A model generated the notes under the pieces. The model was given only the letters and a program-made list of their open reading frames with translations, had not been told where the DNA came from and did no database searches. Of a stretch of 64,000 nucleotides of DNA, positions 26,089 through 37,546 are shown piece after piece (the stretch's first letter is position 1; each line of letters begins with the position of its first letter). The translations under genes were made by a program, and so were the position numbers. This DNA comes from Bacillus manliponensis (lineage in GTDB: Bacteria > Bacillota > Bacilli > Bacillales > Bacillaceae_G), in assembly GCF_000712595.1 (NCBI RefSeq), contig NZ_JOTN01000002.1, forward strand, positions 186,001 to 250,000, written 5' to 3'.

Positions 26089-27501
26089 TTATTTTACAAT
26101 GTGGATTGGCATTCCAAGAGCAACTTCTGCTGCTTCCATTGTAATCTCACCTAATGTTGGATGAGCATGGATTGTTTGAGCGATATCTTCAGCTGTCATG
26201 CCAGCTTCGATTGCTAAACCAATTTCAGAGATGATATCTGAAGCGCCTGCACCTGCAACTTGTGCACCTACAAGAAGACCATCTTCTTTACGAGTTACAA
26301 GTTGTACGAAACCGTCTGTGCTGTTTAATGATAATGCACGGCCGTTTGCTGCGAATGGGAACTTAGATACAACTACTGTCATACCAGCTTCTTCAGCTTG
26401 TTTCTTTGTGTAACCAACAGATGCTAATTCTGGATCAGTGAAGCATACTGCAGGGATTCCAATGTAATCAATAGCAGATGCATGACCGCTGATTGCTTCA
26501 ACAGCTACTTTACCTTCGTAAGAAGCTTTATGTGCTAATGGTGGTCCAGGAACGATATCACCAATTGCGTAGATGTTTGGTACGTTTGTACGGCATTGCT
26601 CGTCGATTTCGATTACGCCGCGGTCAGTCATTTTAATACCAACTTGCTCAAGACCGATTTCTTGAGTATTTGGACGACGACCTACAGTTACTAATACGTA
26701 ATCTGCTTCAACAGTTTGAACTTCGCCTTTAACCTCGAAGCTAACTTTTACGCCGTTTTCAGTTTCTTCAACGCCTTTAGCCATAGCTTTTGTATGAATT
26801 GTTACGTTACCTTTCTTTTGAAGGGCACGCTTTACAACTGTGCTCATTGCTTTTTCAAAACCAGCTAAGATTTCATCACCAGCTTCTACTACAGTAACTT
26901 CTGTACCGAAGTTTGCATACGCTGTACCTAATTCCATACCGATGTAACCTCCACCGATTACAACAAGTTTCTTAGGAATTTCAGTTAAGTTTAATGCACC
27001 TGTAGAGTTAATTACACGCTTAGAGTATTTAAATCCTGGGATTTCAATTGGTGTAGAACCAGTTGCAAGAACTGCATTTTTGAACGTGTAAGTTTGTGCT
27101 GCATCTTCAGTCATAACACGTAATGTGTTTGCATCTACGAAGTAAGCTTCACCACGAATGATTTCAACTTTGTTTCCTTTTAAAAGTCCTTCTACGCCGC
27201 CAGTTAATTTCTTAACTACGCCGTTTTTCCACTCTTGAACTTTTGTAAAATCAACTTTTACGTTCTCAGCAGTGATACCCATGTCATCAGAATGCTTAGC
27301 ATTCTCATAACGATGACCTGCATTGATTAATGCTTTTGAAGGAATACATCCAACGTTTAAGCATACGCCACCAAGATTTTCTTTCTCGATAATAGCTACT
27401 TTTTGACCTAATTGTGCTGCACGGATAGCTGCAACATATCCACCAGGACCTGCACCAACAACGACCGTATCTAATTCAATTGGGAAATCTCCTACTACCA
27501 T
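26089..27501 (-). CDS. pdhD: Dihydrolipoamide dehydrogenase (E3)
   Basis: FAD-dependent E3 subunit of the pyruvate dehydrogenase complex; it reoxidises dihydrolipoamide and makes NADH. The 470-residue protein has the FAD motif [12 protein letters not shown] near 14-25, the redox cysteines Cys47 and Cys52 in [15 protein letters not shown], an NAD motif [12 protein letters not shown] near 181-192 and the catalytic HAHPT near residue 450. ATG follows GGAGGCGTAATAACA, which contains the pdhC stop. It is last in the pdhABCD operon and may also serve other 2-oxoacid complexes. Confidence 0.98.
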   Translation of the reverse strand: MVVGDFPIELDTVVVGAGPGGYVAAIRAAQLGQKVAIIEKENLGGVCLNVGCIPSKALINAGHRYENAKHSDDMGITAENVKVDFTKVQEWKNGVVKKLTGGVEGLLKGNKVEIIRGEAYFVDANTLRVMTEDAAQTYTFKNAVLATGSTPIEIPGFKYSKRVINSTGALNLTEIPKKLVVIGGGYIGMELGTAYANFGTEVTVVEAGDEILAGFEKAMSTVVKRALQKKGNVTIHTKAMAKGVEETENGVKVSFEVKGEVQTVEADYVLVTVGRRPNTQEIGLEQVGIKMTDRGVIEIDEQCRTNVPNIYAIGDIVPGPPLAHKASYEGKVAVEAISGHASAIDYIGIPAVCFTDPELASVGYTKKQAEEAGMTVVVSKFPFAANGRALSLNSTDGFVQLVTRKEDGLLVGAQVAGAGASDIISEIGLAIEAGMTAEDIAQTIHAHPTLGEITMEAAEVALGMPIHIVK

Positions 27502-27506
27502 TGTTA

Positions 27507-28802
27507 TTACGCCTCCATTACTAATAATTGTGGGTCATTCAATAGACGCTTAATTTGGTTCAATGCTTTTTGAGCAGTTGCGCCATCGATTAAGCGGTGG
27601 TCGAAGCTTAGAGATAAAGCTAATACTGGAGCAGCTACGATTTCACCATTCTTCACAACTGGCTTCTCAGCAATGCGACCAATACCTAGAATTGCTACTT
27701 CTGGGTGGTTAATAACTGGAGTGAACCATTGTCCACCTGCAGAACCAATGTTTGTAATTGTGCAAGATGCACCTTTCATCTCTGCTGGAGCTAAGCGGCC
27801 TTCACGAGCTTTCGTTGCAAGGTCGTTAATTTCATTAGAGATTGTGAAAATAGACTTGCGATCAGTATCTTTTACAACTGGAACTAAAAGACCTTTGTCA
27901 GTGTCAGCTGCGATACCAACGTTGAAGTAATGCTTATGAACGATTTCTTGTGACGCATCGTCTAAAGAAGTGTTCAGCATTGGGAACTCACGAAGTGCAG
28001 ATGTTAAAGCTTTTACAACGTATGGAAGGTAAGTTAATTTAATACCTTTGTCAGCTGCAACTGCTTTGAACTTCTTACGATGAGCAACAAGTTCTGTTAC
28101 GTCTACTTCATCCATTAACGTTACGTGAGGCGCTGTATGCTTAGAGTTAACCATCGCTTTAGAGATCGCTTTACGGATACCGCTCATCTTCTCACGAGTT
28201 TCTGGGTATTCACCAGCTGGGATTGGTTGAGCTTTTGGAGCTTCTTCTGTTGCCGCTGCTGGAGTTGCTGCTGCTTCTACTACTGGAGCTTCTTCAGCTG
28301 CTGCTACCGCTTGTCCACCGTTTGCAAATGCATCGATGTCAGATTTCACGATACGGCCGTTCTTACCAGAACCAGCTACTTTACGGATATCTACACCTTT
28401 TTCGCGAGCATATTTACGAACAGATGGCATAGCGATTACGCGCTCGTTTACAACTTCTTCTGTTGCCGCTGGAGCCGCTACTGGAGCTTCCGCTGCTGCT
28501 GGAGCTTCTTCAGCTTTTGGTTCCTCATCATGATCGTCACCTTTAAATTTAAGGTTTTCGTATCCAGGAGCATCGATCTTAATAAGCGTGTCTCCTACTA
28601 CTGCAACTGTGCCTTCTTCTACAAGGATTTCTAATACTTTACCTTTAACTGGAGAAGGAATTTCTACAACAGCCTTGTCGTTTTGTACTTCAAGAAGTAC
28701 ATCGTCTTCGTTTACTTCGTCGCCTGGCTTAATAAACCATTTTACGATTTCACCTTCGTGGATACCTTCACCGATATCTGGTAGTTTAAATTCAAATGCC
28801 AC
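27507..28802 (-). CDS. pdhC: Dihydrolipoyllysine acetyltransferase (E2)
   Basis: Core E2 subunit of pyruvate dehydrogenase, 431 residues. It has one N-terminal lipoyl domain (Lys43 in [12 protein letters not shown]), an Ala/Pro/Glu-rich linker, a peripheral subunit-binding domain ([18 protein letters not shown] near 125) and a second linker. The catalytic domain ends with [12 protein letters not shown] (DHRxxDG). Start is GTG at 28802 after CAGGGGG. A 96-base spacer with a large palindrome separates it from pdhB. Confidence 0.97.
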   Translation of the reverse strand: MAFEFKLPDIGEGIHEGEIVKWFIKPGDEVNEDDVLLEVQNDKAVVEIPSPVKGKVLEILVEEGTVAVVGDTLIKIDAPGYENLKFKGDDHDEEPKAEEAPAAAEAPVAAPAATEEVVNERVIAMPSVRKYAREKGVDIRKVAGSGKNGRIVKSDIDAFANGGQAVAAAEEAPVVEAAATPAAATEEAPKAQPIPAGEYPETREKMSGIRKAISKAMVNSKHTAPHVTLMDEVDVTELVAHRKKFKAVAADKGIKLTYLPYVVKALTSALREFPMLNTSLDDASQEIVHKHYFNVGIAADTDKGLLVPVVKDTDRKSIFTISNEINDLATKAREGRLAPAEMKGASCTITNIGSAGGQWFTPVINHPEVAILGIGRIAEKPVVKNGEIVAAPVLALSLSFDHRLIDGATAQKALNQIKRLLNDPQLLVMEA

Positions 28803-28849
28803 GGAATTCAGCCCCCTGTTTTATATCATAATATAATATTATTAAGTAT

Positions 28850-28885
28850 TGCAAAAGAAATCAGCATGTGCTGATTTCTTTTGCA
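28850..28885. repeat. Perfect palindrome between pdhB and pdhC
   Basis: Two 17-base arms (28850-28866 and 28869-28885; core arm GCAAAAGAAATCAGCA) with a two-base centre form a perfect hairpin inside the operon. There is no T-tract behind it on the minus strand, so it looks more like a processing or stability element than a terminator. Confidence 0.7.
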
Positions 28886-28898
28886 CATGAACATAAAA

Positions 28899-29876
28899 TT
28901 AGAAGTTCATTACTTTGTTAACAGCTTCAACAATATCCTTATGGTTTGGTAACCATACGCTCTCTGCTTGAGAGAATGGGAAGATTGTGTCAGCAGCTGC
29001 AACACGTACAACTGGAGCTTCTAAGTTTAAGATTGCACGGTCGTTAATTTCCGCTACAATGTTAGCTGCAATACCAGCTTGTTTTTGTGCTTCTTGAACC
29101 ACAACTACGCGGCCTGTTTTTTCAACAGAAGCGATAATTGTTTCGATGTCTAATGGTTGAACTGTACGTAAGTCGATAACCTCTAAAGAGATACCTTCTT
29201 TTTCAAGTTCTTCAGCAGCTTTTAATGCAGCGTGTACCATAGCGCCGTATGCGATAACAGATACATCTGCACCTTCACGTTTAACGTCTGCTTTACCAAT
29301 TTCAATCGTGTAGTCGCCTTCTGGTACTTCTTGGCGGAATGAACGGTATAATTTCATGTGCTCTAAGTAAACAACTGGATCGTTGTCACGAATCGCAGAG
29401 ATTAAAAGACCTTTCGCATCATACGGAGTAGATGGAATTACAACTTTTAAACCTGGTTGTTGTGTCATTAATCCTTCTAAGCTGTCAGCATGTAGTTCTG
29501 GAGTATGAACGCCACCACCAAATGGAGAGCGAATTGTAATTGGAGAAGTCCAACGTCCACCAGAACGGTAACGCATACGCGCCATTTGACCAGAGATTGA
29601 ATCAATTACTTCGAATACGAAACCGAAGAATTGAATCTCAGGAACTGGACGGTATCCTTCAAGTGCTAAACCAATTGCAAGTCCACCAATACCAGACTCT
29701 GCAAGTGGAGTATCCATTACACGATCTTCACCAAATTCAGCTTGTAGTCCTTCTGTTGCACGGAATACACCACCGTTTACACCAACGTCTTCTCCAAATA
29801 CAAGTACGTTTGGATCGTTTTTCATTTCAACACGTAAAGCATCAGTGATTGCTTGAATCATTGTCATTTGAGCCAT
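28899..29876 (-). CDS. pdhB: Pyruvate dehydrogenase E1 component, beta subunit
   Basis: Beta half of the thiamine-diphosphate-dependent E1 that decarboxylates pyruvate and acetylates the lipoyl group on E2. The 325-residue protein shows [20 protein letters not shown] near residue 26 with the conserved Glu, [20 protein letters not shown] near 57, and [19 protein letters not shown] near 118. ATG at 29876 follows GGAG with long spacing across the end of pdhA, three bases upstream, so it is translationally coupled. Confidence 0.97.
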   Translation of the reverse strand: MAQMTMIQAITDALRVEMKNDPNVLVFGEDVGVNGGVFRATEGLQAEFGEDRVMDTPLAESGIGGLAIGLALEGYRPVPEIQFFGFVFEVIDSISGQMARMRYRSGGRWTSPITIRSPFGGGVHTPELHADSLEGLMTQQPGLKVVIPSTPYDAKGLLISAIRDNDPVVYLEHMKLYRSFRQEVPEGDYTIEIGKADVKREGADVSVIAYGAMVHAALKAAEELEKEGISLEVIDLRTVQPLDIETIIASVEKTGRVVVVQEAQKQAGIAANIVAEINDRAILNLEAPVVRVAAADTIFPFSQAESVWLPNHKDIVEAVNKVMNF

Positions 29877-29879
29877 GGC

Positions 29880-31016
<1,137 letters not shown>

Positions 31017-31181
31017 TCAACCATATTCTGAAACGCTTTCACTTCCATCTCTTAATAGGTGAAATAAAAGCGTAAGCATGAAAACCGACACATTGTCGGC
31101 TATTGGATAATTTTGTGTACCTAACAATCTGTACTAATGTTTCTGTCTGAACAAATTAATACAATCTTGATCACGTTTTTT

Positions 31182-31211
31182 AGTTTACAACTATTCTAAT
31201 CACGCTGTCAA
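31182..31211 (-). promoter_or_regulatory. Candidate SigA promoter of pdhABCD
   Basis: On the minus strand TTGACA (31206-31211), 18 bases, TAAACT (31182-31187), about 190 bases upstream of pdhA. A small hairpin CCGACA / TGTCGG lies in the leader at 31085-31099. The rest of the 518-base gap shows no coding frame. Confidence 0.5.
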
Positions 31212-31437
31212 TTACTTTGATTACGAATTTTTTTCGAAAAGTATTGGGGGCGTTCCAACAAATACACGTTTTCATTTTAACATCTGTATCAGTAAGCAAT
31301 TACCTCCTGTTATATTATTCCCTTTCCCTCAATATTTTTATCATAGAATAATATGTAAACGTTTTACTTCTTTTTATTTTTTCTCCTATACAAAGAAAAA
31401 TATGCAACTCTTGCCATTACTTTAGGCAAATAACTAC

Positions 31438-31465
31438 ACACTTCCTTTTCCTCTTCCATACATTA
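31438..31465 (+). promoter_or_regulatory. Candidate SigK promoter of the YjcZ-type gene
   Basis: AC at 31438-31439, 17 bases, then CATACATTA at 31457-31465, fitting CATANNNTA. A small hairpin CCGCA / TGCGG (31472-31486) follows in the leader. Confidence 0.5.
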
Positions 31466-31513
31466 TCATAACCGCACTATTTGCGGAGGGATACTATAAG
31501 GAGGTCATATTAT

Positions 31514-31669
31514 ATGCAAGGATATACGTTTTGTTATCCAACTTGTTCCTACCCAACATATGGATATGGTTATAGCGGCGGCGGTGGCTGTGGATTTGGA
31601 CGCGGTTTCGCTTTAATCGTCGTTTTATTTATCCTATTAATTATTGTTGGTGCTGCCTGCATCCACTAA
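31514..31669 (+). CDS. YjcZ family sporulation-type peptide
   Basis: A 51-residue peptide with a Tyr/Cys/Gly-rich start ([24 protein letters not shown]) followed by one membrane helix, [20 protein letters not shown]. This pattern is typical of the YjcZ family of small sporulation membrane proteins. The ATG follows a perfect AAGGAGG. The SigK-like promoter upstream agrees with expression in the mother cell. An upstream in-frame ATG at 31481 lacks a site. Confidence 0.85.
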   Translation: MQGYTFCYPTCSYPTYGYGYSGGGGCGFGRGFALIVVLFILLIIVGAACIH

Positions 31670-31685
31670 TGTAAACACAATAACC

Positions 31686-31717
31686 ATAAGAAAAAGGCGG
31701 CGCTGCCGTCTTTTCTT
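31686..31717 (+). terminator. Terminator after the YjcZ-type gene
   Basis: AAGAAAAAGGCGGC pairs with GCCGTCTTTTCTT with few mismatches, followed by T-rich sequence. Confidence 0.65.
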
Positions 31718-31773
31718 TATCATGACTTTTTCTTGAACCTTTGGTAGACTAAAAACGAAAGGAGTGATTATAT

Positions 31774-32328
31774 ATGCTAACAATGAATGATGTCATTCGT
31801 GAAGGTAATCCTATTTTGCGAACAGTAGCGGAGGAAATTTCCATCCCTGCAAGTGAAGAGGATGTACATACATTACAACAAATGATTGACTTTGTTATTA
31901 ACAGTCAAAATCCAGAACTAGCTGAAAAATACAATTTACGTCCTGGAATTGGTTTAGCTGCACCACAAATTGGGATTTCTAAAAAAATGATTGCCGTGCA
32001 CGTAAGGGACAAAGTAGACACACTTTATAGTTATGCACTATTTAACCCAAAAATCGTGAGTCACTCTGTAGAGCGAGTATATTTACCGAGCGGCGAAGGA
32101 TGCTTATCTGTTGATCGTGATGTACCTGGCTATGTGCCCCGTTATGCACGCATTACAGTAACAGCAACAACTATCGATGGCGAAAACGTAAAACTCCGCT
32201 TAAAAGGATTAGCCGCAATTGTATTTCAACATGAAATTGATCATTTAAATGGAATTATGTTTTATGACCACATCAATCAAGACAATCCATTTGCTGAACC
32301 AGATAACGCTTCTCCATTAGAAAGATAA
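31774..32328 (+). CDS. def: Peptide deformylase
   Basis: Metalloprotease that removes the formyl group from the N-terminal methionine of new proteins. The 184-residue protein has all three family motifs: GIGLAAPQIG near 59-68, EGCLSV near 109-114 with the metal cysteine, and HEIDHLNG near 154-161 with the two metal histidines and the catalytic Glu. The long insert MIDFVINSQNPELAEKYNLRPG marks the Gram-positive (type 2) class. The ATG follows AAAGGAGTGATTATAT. Confidence 0.96.
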   Translation: MLTMNDVIREGNPILRTVAEEISIPASEEDVHTLQQMIDFVINSQNPELAEKYNLRPGIGLAAPQIGISKKMIAVHVRDKVDTLYSYALFNPKIVSHSVERVYLPSGEGCLSVDRDVPGYVPRYARITVTATTIDGENVKLRLKGLAAIVFQHEIDHLNGIMFYDHINQDNPFAEPDNASPLER

Positions 32329-32357
32329 AAAGCAGAGGTGTAATCCTCTGCTTTTTA
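32327..32357. terminator. Bidirectional terminator between def and ykrA
   Basis: AAAAAGCAGAGG pairs perfectly with CCTCTGCTTTTT around TGTAAT; both stops touch the stem. Confidence 0.92.
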
Positions 32358-33128
32358 TAGTAACTTTGCCCATTGTAAACCGTGGAGAATCCCGTCTTCT
32401 GCAACATCTTTTGTTACATAGTTTGCAAGTTGCTTCAACTCCTCCTCTCCATTTCCCATCGCAATTCCTGTTCCTACCATTTCAATCATTTCCAAGTCAT
32501 TTAAACCGTCACCAAACGCATACACTTGCTCACGCTTAAAACCAAGTCTTTCAATAAACTTTTCAATTCCCTTAGCTTTTGAACCGCCTTTTGGAATAAT
32601 ATCCATTGAATAAGCATGCCAACGAATAAAATGGAAATTCGAATAGTTATGAATGAACTTTTCTTCTTCACCAGCTTCGCAAAATAGAAGTGTTTGATAA
32701 ATATCTCGATTTTCATAAAAGCTTGGTTCATATACCGGATGATTCATGTTTAAGCTTCCAAATCCTTCATGTATATAATCATGATATTCCACAGTAGCCT
32801 TCATATTCGCTTCGTCTAAGTAAACAAGTGGATATCCTTCTTGTTTCGCAAACGTTGTAAATTGATGTAAAGCATCTGAATGTAATGGGTTTTTATAAAT
32901 AACTTCATCTTCAAAAACAACATATTGCCCATTAAAGCTCACATAATTGTGAATATTGAGTTCTTTTCGAATATCTTCAAACATAAATGGAGCGCGTCCC
33001 GTCGCAATCGCTACATGAACTCCACTCTCTTGTAATTTACGAACAGCCTCTTTTGTAGAAGCTGGAATCTTTTTATTGTGATCTAATAACGTTCCATCAA
33101 TATCAAAGAAAACAATTTTATTGTCCAT
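32355..33128 (-). CDS. ykrA: Cof-type HAD phosphatase YkrA
   Basis: HAD-superfamily IIB phosphatase of the Cof family, 257 residues. Motif I is FFDIDGTLLDHNK at 6-18, motif II is VAIATGRAP near 40, the conserved Lys is in GSKAKGIEKF near 185, and motif IV is VYAFGDGLNDLEMIEMVGTGIAMGN near 207. The substrate is unknown; sugar phosphates or PLP-type compounds are usual. ATG at 33128 has AGAGAGGG upstream. It shares its terminator with def. Confidence 0.9.
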   Translation of the reverse strand: MDNKIVFFDIDGTLLDHNKKIPASTKEAVRKLQESGVHVAIATGRAPFMFEDIRKELNIHNYVSFNGQYVVFEDEVIYKNPLHSDALHQFTTFAKQEGYPLVYLDEANMKATVEYHDYIHEGFGSLNMNHPVYEPSFYENRDIYQTLLFCEAGEEEKFIHNYSNFHFIRWHAYSMDIIPKGGSKAKGIEKFIERLGFKREQVYAFGDGLNDLEMIEMVGTGIAMGNGEEELKQLANYVTKDVAEDGILHGLQWAKLL

Positions 33129-33304
33129 TTTCAAAACCCTCTCTATTGCTTATGCCTTATACGTTACGTACGGACTGAAGTATATCATATAAAACATCTC
33201 TGAACAAAACACTAGCCCTCTAACTTTTTTTATATGATGTTCATTTAAGAAGTTGCGGAATGGTCATTGTTTGATGAATTTTCTCCCTCACTCTATCTCA
33301 TACT

Positions 33305-33390
33305 ATACAGTGAAACTTCAATCATTGACGGAGCTCTTCATCCCCAATGGTTGTTAAAGTACTCGGGCTTTTACGAACTGTAAGACTATC
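33305..33390 (+). repeat. bcr1-like repeat, truncated copy
   Basis: Begins CAGTGAAACTTCAATCATTG, keeps TCGGGCTTTTACG and CTGTAAGACT but lacks the right-hand arm and border. It lies in the 340-base gap upstream of a small basic frame; otherwise that gap shows nothing clear. Confidence 0.55.
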
Positions 33391-33469
33391 TTTTCTCCCT
33401 CTCATTATACTTCCGCCCATTATGAATATACATGTTTTAGAACAAACTAAGAAAGAAAGGAAAAGTAAC

Positions 33470-33541
33470 ATGCTGAAAAGACTAAAGAAAAAATTAAAAG
33501 CATGCTGGAACGATATAGTTCAAACGAAAAAAACTGCTTAA
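33470..33541 (+). CDS. Candidate 23-residue basic peptide
   Basis: MLKRLKKKLKACWNDIVQTK plus three residues, followed at once by a small terminator hairpin. AAAGG stands nine bases upstream of the ATG. The peptide is strongly basic with an amphipathic start. The compact ribosome site, frame and terminator unit suggest a real small gene, but no homologue comes to mind and chance is possible. Confidence 0.4.
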   Translation: MLKRLKKKLKACWNDIVQTKKTA

Positions 33542-33546
33542 ATCGT

Positions 33547-33565
33547 GCCCATTTTGGGCTTTTTT
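33547..33565 (+). terminator. Terminator after the 23-residue frame
   Basis: GCCCA / TGGGC around TTT, then six T. Short but typical. Confidence 0.7.
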
Positions 33566-33661
33566 CTTCATTCTTATTCGAAAAAACATGAAAATCGGAA
33601 CTAGATGCTTTATAATAGGTAAAAGACAATCTAAAACAAAGACTAAGGAGAGATTTTCCAA

Positions 33662-33874
33662 ATGATTTTTAAAGTATTTTATCAAGAAAAAATGTTAGAA
33701 GTACCAGTACGTGAAAATACAAAGGTACTTTACGTAGAAGCAGAATCTGAAAGAGACGTTCGTACAAAACTACAAAATTCCGGATATAATATTGAGTTTG
33801 TTCAATCAGTAACAGGTGCTCATCTTGAATATGAAAAGCAAAATGAAGACTTCAAAGTAGTGGAGATCGGTTAA
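33662..33874 (+). CDS. rpoY: RNA polymerase epsilon subunit RpoY
   Basis: A 70-residue auxiliary subunit of Firmicute RNA polymerase (formerly YkzG, DUF1447). It binds the polymerase and is structurally related to the phage inhibitor Gp2. The sequence starts [21 protein letters not shown] and has the typical acidic end. The ATG follows AAGGAGAGATTTTCCAA. It lies four bases before rnjA and is cotranscribed with it, the arrangement of ykzG-ykqC in Bacillus subtilis. Confidence 0.95.
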   Translation: MIFKVFYQEKMLEVPVRENTKVLYVEAESERDVRTKLQNSGYNIEFVQSVTGAHLEYEKQNEDFKVVEIG

Positions 33875-33878
33875 GTTT

Positions 33879-35546
33879 ATGAAGTTCTTAAAAAACGACC
33901 AAGCAGCCGTATTTGCTCTTGGTGGACTCGGCGAAATCGGTAAAAATACATATGCTGTTCAATATCAAGATGAAATTATTTTAATCGATGCTGGAATTAA
34001 GTTTCCGGAAGACGAACTTCTTGGCATCGACTACGTAATCCCGGATTATACGTATTTAGTTCGTAACGAAGATAAAATTAAAGGTCTGTTTATTACACAT
34101 GGTCATGAAGATCATATTGGCGGCATTCCTTATTTACTACGCCAAGTAAACATTCCAATTTACGGTGGAAAACTAGCACTCGGATTGATTAAAAACAAGC
34201 TAGAAGAGCACGGGTTATTAAGAAAAGCAAAACTCTATGAATTTAAAGAAGATGACGTCATTAAGTTTAGAAAAACGTCTGTTTCCTTTTTCCATACAAC
34301 ACACAGTATTCCAGATTCGTATGGGATTGTTGTAAAAACACCTCAAGGACAAATCGTTCATACAGGTGACTTTAAGTTTGATTTCACACCAGTTGGGGAA
34401 CCTGCAAACTTAACAAAAATGGCCGAAATCGGAAAAAATGGTGTGCTTTGCTTACTGTCCGATAGTACAAATAGTGAAGTACCAAATTTCACAATGTCTG
34501 AGCGCCGCGTCGGTGAAAGCATTCATGATATTTTCCGAAAAGTAGAAGGTCGCATTATTTTTGCAACATTTGCTTCTAATATTCATCGTTTACAACAAGT
34601 AGTAGATGCTGCTGTTGCAAACAATCGTAAAATTGCGGTATTTGGTCGCAGCATGGAAGCTGCAATGGAGATCGGTCAAAATTTAGGTTACATTCGTTGC
34701 CCAAAAGACACAATTATTGAGACATCTCAAATTAACCGTATCCCAGCGAATCAACTCGTTATTTTATGCACAGGAAGTCAAGGTGAACCAATGGCTGCAC
34801 TATCTCGCATCGCTAACGGTACACATCGTCAAATCCAAATTATCCCTGGTGATACAGTTGTGTTCTCTTCTTCTCCAATTCCAGGAAATACAGTAAGCGT
34901 AAGTCGTACAATTAATATGTTGTATCGTGCCGGTGCTGATGTTATTCACGGACCACTTACTGATATTCATACAAGTGGACACGGTGGACAAGAAGAACAA
35001 AAACTAATGTTACGCCTGATTAAACCGAAATACTTTATGCCAATCCACGGTGAATACCGTATGCAACGTATGCATGCGAAATTAGCAAATGACTGTGGTA
35101 TTCCAGAGGAAAATTGTTTTATCATGGACAATGGGGATGTATTAGCACTCCGTGAAGATGAAGCTATGATTGCTGGAAAGATACCATCTGGATCTGTTTA
35201 TATCGACGGTAATGGTATTGGTGATATTGGTAATATCGTACTACGTGACCGCCGTATTCTTTCTGAAGAAGGACTTGTTATCGTTGTAGTAAGTATCGAT
35301 ATGAAAGAATTTAAAGTTGCAGCTGGTCCTGATATTATCTCTCGTGGGTTTGTATACATGCGTGAAAGCAGCGATTTAATTAACGATGCACAAACATTGA
35401 TTACAACTCATCTCGAGAAAGTAATGGAACGTAAAACAACACAATGGTCTGAAATTAAAAATGAGATTACAGATACATTAGCTCCATTCTTATATGAAAA
35501 AACAAAACGTCGCCCAATGATTTTACCAATCATTATGGAGATATAA
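33879..35546 (+). CDS. rnjA: Ribonuclease J1
   Basis: Metallo-beta-lactamase/beta-CASP ribonuclease with 5'-3' exonuclease and endonuclease activity, central to mRNA decay and rRNA maturation. The 555-residue protein has the zinc motif [10 protein letters not shown] with His74, His76, Asp78 and His79, a further ligand in [18 protein letters not shown] near 165, and the beta-CASP motifs ending in PIHGEYRM near 390. A C-terminal domain follows. ATG follows GGAGATCGG in the end of rpoY. SR1P, also in this window, is known to modulate this enzyme in Bacillus subtilis. Confidence 0.97.
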   Translation: MKFLKNDQAAVFALGGLGEIGKNTYAVQYQDEIILIDAGIKFPEDELLGIDYVIPDYTYLVRNEDKIKGLFITHGHEDHIGGIPYLLRQVNIPIYGGKLALGLIKNKLEEHGLLRKAKLYEFKEDDVIKFRKTSVSFFHTTHSIPDSYGIVVKTPQGQIVHTGDFKFDFTPVGEPANLTKMAEIGKNGVLCLLSDSTNSEVPNFTMSERRVGESIHDIFRKVEGRIIFATFASNIHRLQQVVDAAVANNRKIAVFGRSMEAAMEIGQNLGYIRCPKDTIIETSQINRIPANQLVILCTGSQGEPMAALSRIANGTHRQIQIIPGDTVVFSSSPIPGNTVSVSRTINMLYRAGADVIHGPLTDIHTSGHGGQEEQKLMLRLIKPKYFMPIHGEYRMQRMHAKLANDCGIPEENCFIMDNGDVLALREDEAMIAGKIPSGSVYIDGNGIGDIGNIVLRDRRILSEEGLVIVVVSIDMKEFKVAAGPDIISRGFVYMRESSDLINDAQTLITTHLEKVMERKTTQWSEIKNEITDTLAPFLYEKTKRRPMILPIIMEI

Positions 35547-35582
35547 AAAAGACAATGCCCTTTGAGGGCATTGTCTTTTTTT
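35545..35582. terminator. Bidirectional terminator between rnjA and ktrC
   Basis: AAAAAAGACAATGCCC pairs perfectly with GGGCATTGTCTTTTTT around TTTGA. Confidence 0.93.
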
Positions 35583-35598
35583 ATCATAAATATCATCT

Positions 35599-36264
35599 TT
35601 ATATTAAAAAATTCTCAAACTTATCTACATCGTTATCATGACCAATAACAATTAAAATATCACCTTTTTGAATATTCTCTGTTGCACGAGGTGAAACAAT
35701 TACTTCTTTCCCACGTTTGATAGCCATAATATTCAAACCAAATTTTGCACGAATATTTAACTCAATTAAAGAATGGCCATCAATTTTATCATTTGCGATA
35801 ATTTCCACGATACTATGTTCATCTGAAAGTTCTAGGTAATCAAGAACGCTGCTAGAAGCAATGTTATTCGCAATACGTTTTCCCATATCACGCTCTGGAT
35901 GTACAATATGATCTGCTCCAATTTTACTTAATACTTTCTCATGATAATCATTTTGTGCTTTTACAGTAATATTCTTCACACCTAGCTCTTTTAAAATCAA
36001 TGTTGTCAAAATGCTAGCATTTAAATTATCACCAATTGCAACAACAACATGATCGAAATTACGAATACCTAAACTTTTTAACACCATTTCATCCGTTGAG
36101 TCTGCAATCACTGCATGGGAAGCAATATTTGCAAATTCATTTACTTTATCTTCATCCACATCAATTGCCATAACCTCCATACCTAACTGTGCTAACTCAC
36201 GACAAATACTGCCTCCAAATCGCCCAAGACCAATGACTGCAAATTCTTTTTGTTTCCCACTCAC
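35599..36264 (-). CDS. ktrC: Potassium channel regulatory subunit KtrC
   Basis: Cytosolic RCK protein that gates a KtrB/KtrD-type potassium channel; the family binds nucleotides and c-di-AMP. The 221-residue protein has an N-terminal Rossmann motif FAVIGLGRFGGSICRELA (near 7-24), an Asp at the second strand (MAIDVDED), and a C-terminal RCK_C domain from about residue 135. Start is GTG at 36264 after GGAGGAA; the upstream TTG of that site is rejected. No KtrB/D gene is adjacent, as for ktrC in Bacillus subtilis. Confidence 0.93.
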   Translation of the reverse strand: MSGKQKEFAVIGLGRFGGSICRELAQLGMEVMAIDVDEDKVNEFANIASHAVIADSTDEMVLKSLGIRNFDHVVVAIGDNLNASILTTLILKELGVKNITVKAQNDYHEKVLSKIGADHIVHPERDMGKRIANNIASSSVLDYLELSDEHSIVEIIANDKIDGHSLIELNIRAKFGLNIMAIKRGKEVIVSPRATENIQKGDILIVIGHDNDVDKFENFLI

Positions 36265-36346
36265 AATAAATTCCTCCAATAAAGTTGAATTCTATTTAGT
36301 ATCGTTAAAATATATCATCTACATATGTAAAATAACTTTTCACTTA

Positions 36347-37213
36347 TCATTTTCGCTTTTGTATATATAAAAATTGTTGTAAATAGAACAGTAACATACA
36401 TACAAGCATAACAAAAATAAACATATTCCCAAACGAACTGAATGTTTCAAAAACAAACACTAACGTCTGTTGACCAAAAAAAGCTAGTAGAAGTTGCATA
36501 AACGCAAATAATAAAGCAAGTTGATACGAATGTTGATGAAACAAGTAATGCGTCGCTCCTAAAAAACCAACGAGAGAAATTACGAATATCCACCATACAC
36601 CTATCATATTGATCCATCCGGTGAAATCATATCCATTTACAATAATTGCAATCCCTGCAATCACAATCATTGTTGGTAAACTCCAAAATAGAGCACGATT
36701 CCGGAAGAAAAGTAAAGCTTTTTTATCACCTTGTCTACTCGCACAATATGTTAAAAATGTTGCACTAATATATAATACAGAGAAAATTGTTAACACGATA
36801 ATAAGCCAAAAATGCACTTGATAATAATTATGTTCGATATTCGTAACAATCCCAGCTAATAAACTCGGAATGAGCATTCCTGTTAGCCCATCAACACTTC
36901 GTCTATTCCAAAAAACTAAATTACCAATACGAATACCTAATAATAAAAATATAATAGCACCGATAACAAACAAGGTCATTTTATCCCCGACTAAGCTTGT
37001 TGAAAAAGCAATTAATCCAACAAATAAAAACAGAAGAAAAGCATTCATAATTTCAATAACAGGCGACAAATATTTTCTTACCCATTCTACTGTACTTTCA
37101 TAACCGCTTTTCTTTGTTAACCAATATACATAGAAGCTAATACCAAAATAAATAGCCGTTACAATAACATATGTATATAAAAAGAAACATAATATAATAC
37201 TTCCTATCGTCAC
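36347..37213 (-). CDS. Polytopic membrane protein, unknown
   Basis: A 288-residue protein with eight or more hydrophobic segments and short charged loops such as KKSGYESTVEWVRKYLSP and FWNRRSVDG. Size and hydropathy recall the cytochrome bd subunit II fold, but I see no decisive motif and do not assign it. Start is GTG at 37213 with AGGTAGGGG upstream; an earlier TTG is possible. It precedes ktrC by 80 bases on the same strand, so cotranscription is possible. Confidence 0.75.
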   Translation of the reverse strand: MTIGSIILCFFLYTYVIVTAIYFGISFYVYWLTKKSGYESTVEWVRKYLSPVIEIMNAFLLFLFVGLIAFSTSLVGDKMTLFVIGAIIFLLLGIRIGNLVFWNRRSVDGLTGMLIPSLLAGIVTNIEHNYYQVHFWLIIVLTIFSVLYISATFLTYCASRQGDKKALLFFRNRALFWSLPTMIVIAGIAIIVNGYDFTGWINMIGVWWIFVISLVGFLGATHYLFHQHSYQLALLFAFMQLLLAFFGQQTLVFVFETFSSFGNMFIFVMLVCMLLFYLQQFLYIQKRK

Positions 37214-37447
37214 TGTATCCCCTACCTTTTCTTTCAATACATCATATTGATTTTACACATTTTTTACGTAAAATGTAAAGTGAACTTCTCCTCCATCTAT
37301 ACTGCACGTACAAAGGACCGCTTCTAAAATCATCCTGTTACTTAACTCTCAAACCTGCTTCATGCTCTAAATTATTATTCTATCTCTATCAACCACAACA
37401 ACACATTCATATTGGAAGGCTACCCTTTTCTAAAGGAAGTTACAAAC

Positions 37448-37480
37448 TATAAATCCCCCAATAGTTTTGGAGGATTTATA
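37448..37480 (-). terminator. Probable dapL terminator
   Basis: A 14-bp inverted repeat with one mismatch (TATAAATCCCCCAA / TTGGAGGATTTATA). The T-tract is poor. The remaining 37214-37546 spacer shows nothing else clear, apart from a faint GTAAAGTGAACTTC near 37274 that may be a worn repeat border. Confidence 0.5.
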
Positions 37481-37546
37481 CTACATTTAGCCCATAAAAG
37501 CATAATTGTTTGCTTTATAATTTTGCAGCAAAGGGAGAAATACTCA

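Noticed and set aside
36265-36346. A c-di-AMP (ydaO-type) riboswitch before ktrC
   Set aside because: The spacer is only about 80 bases and lacks the conserved aptamer sequences.
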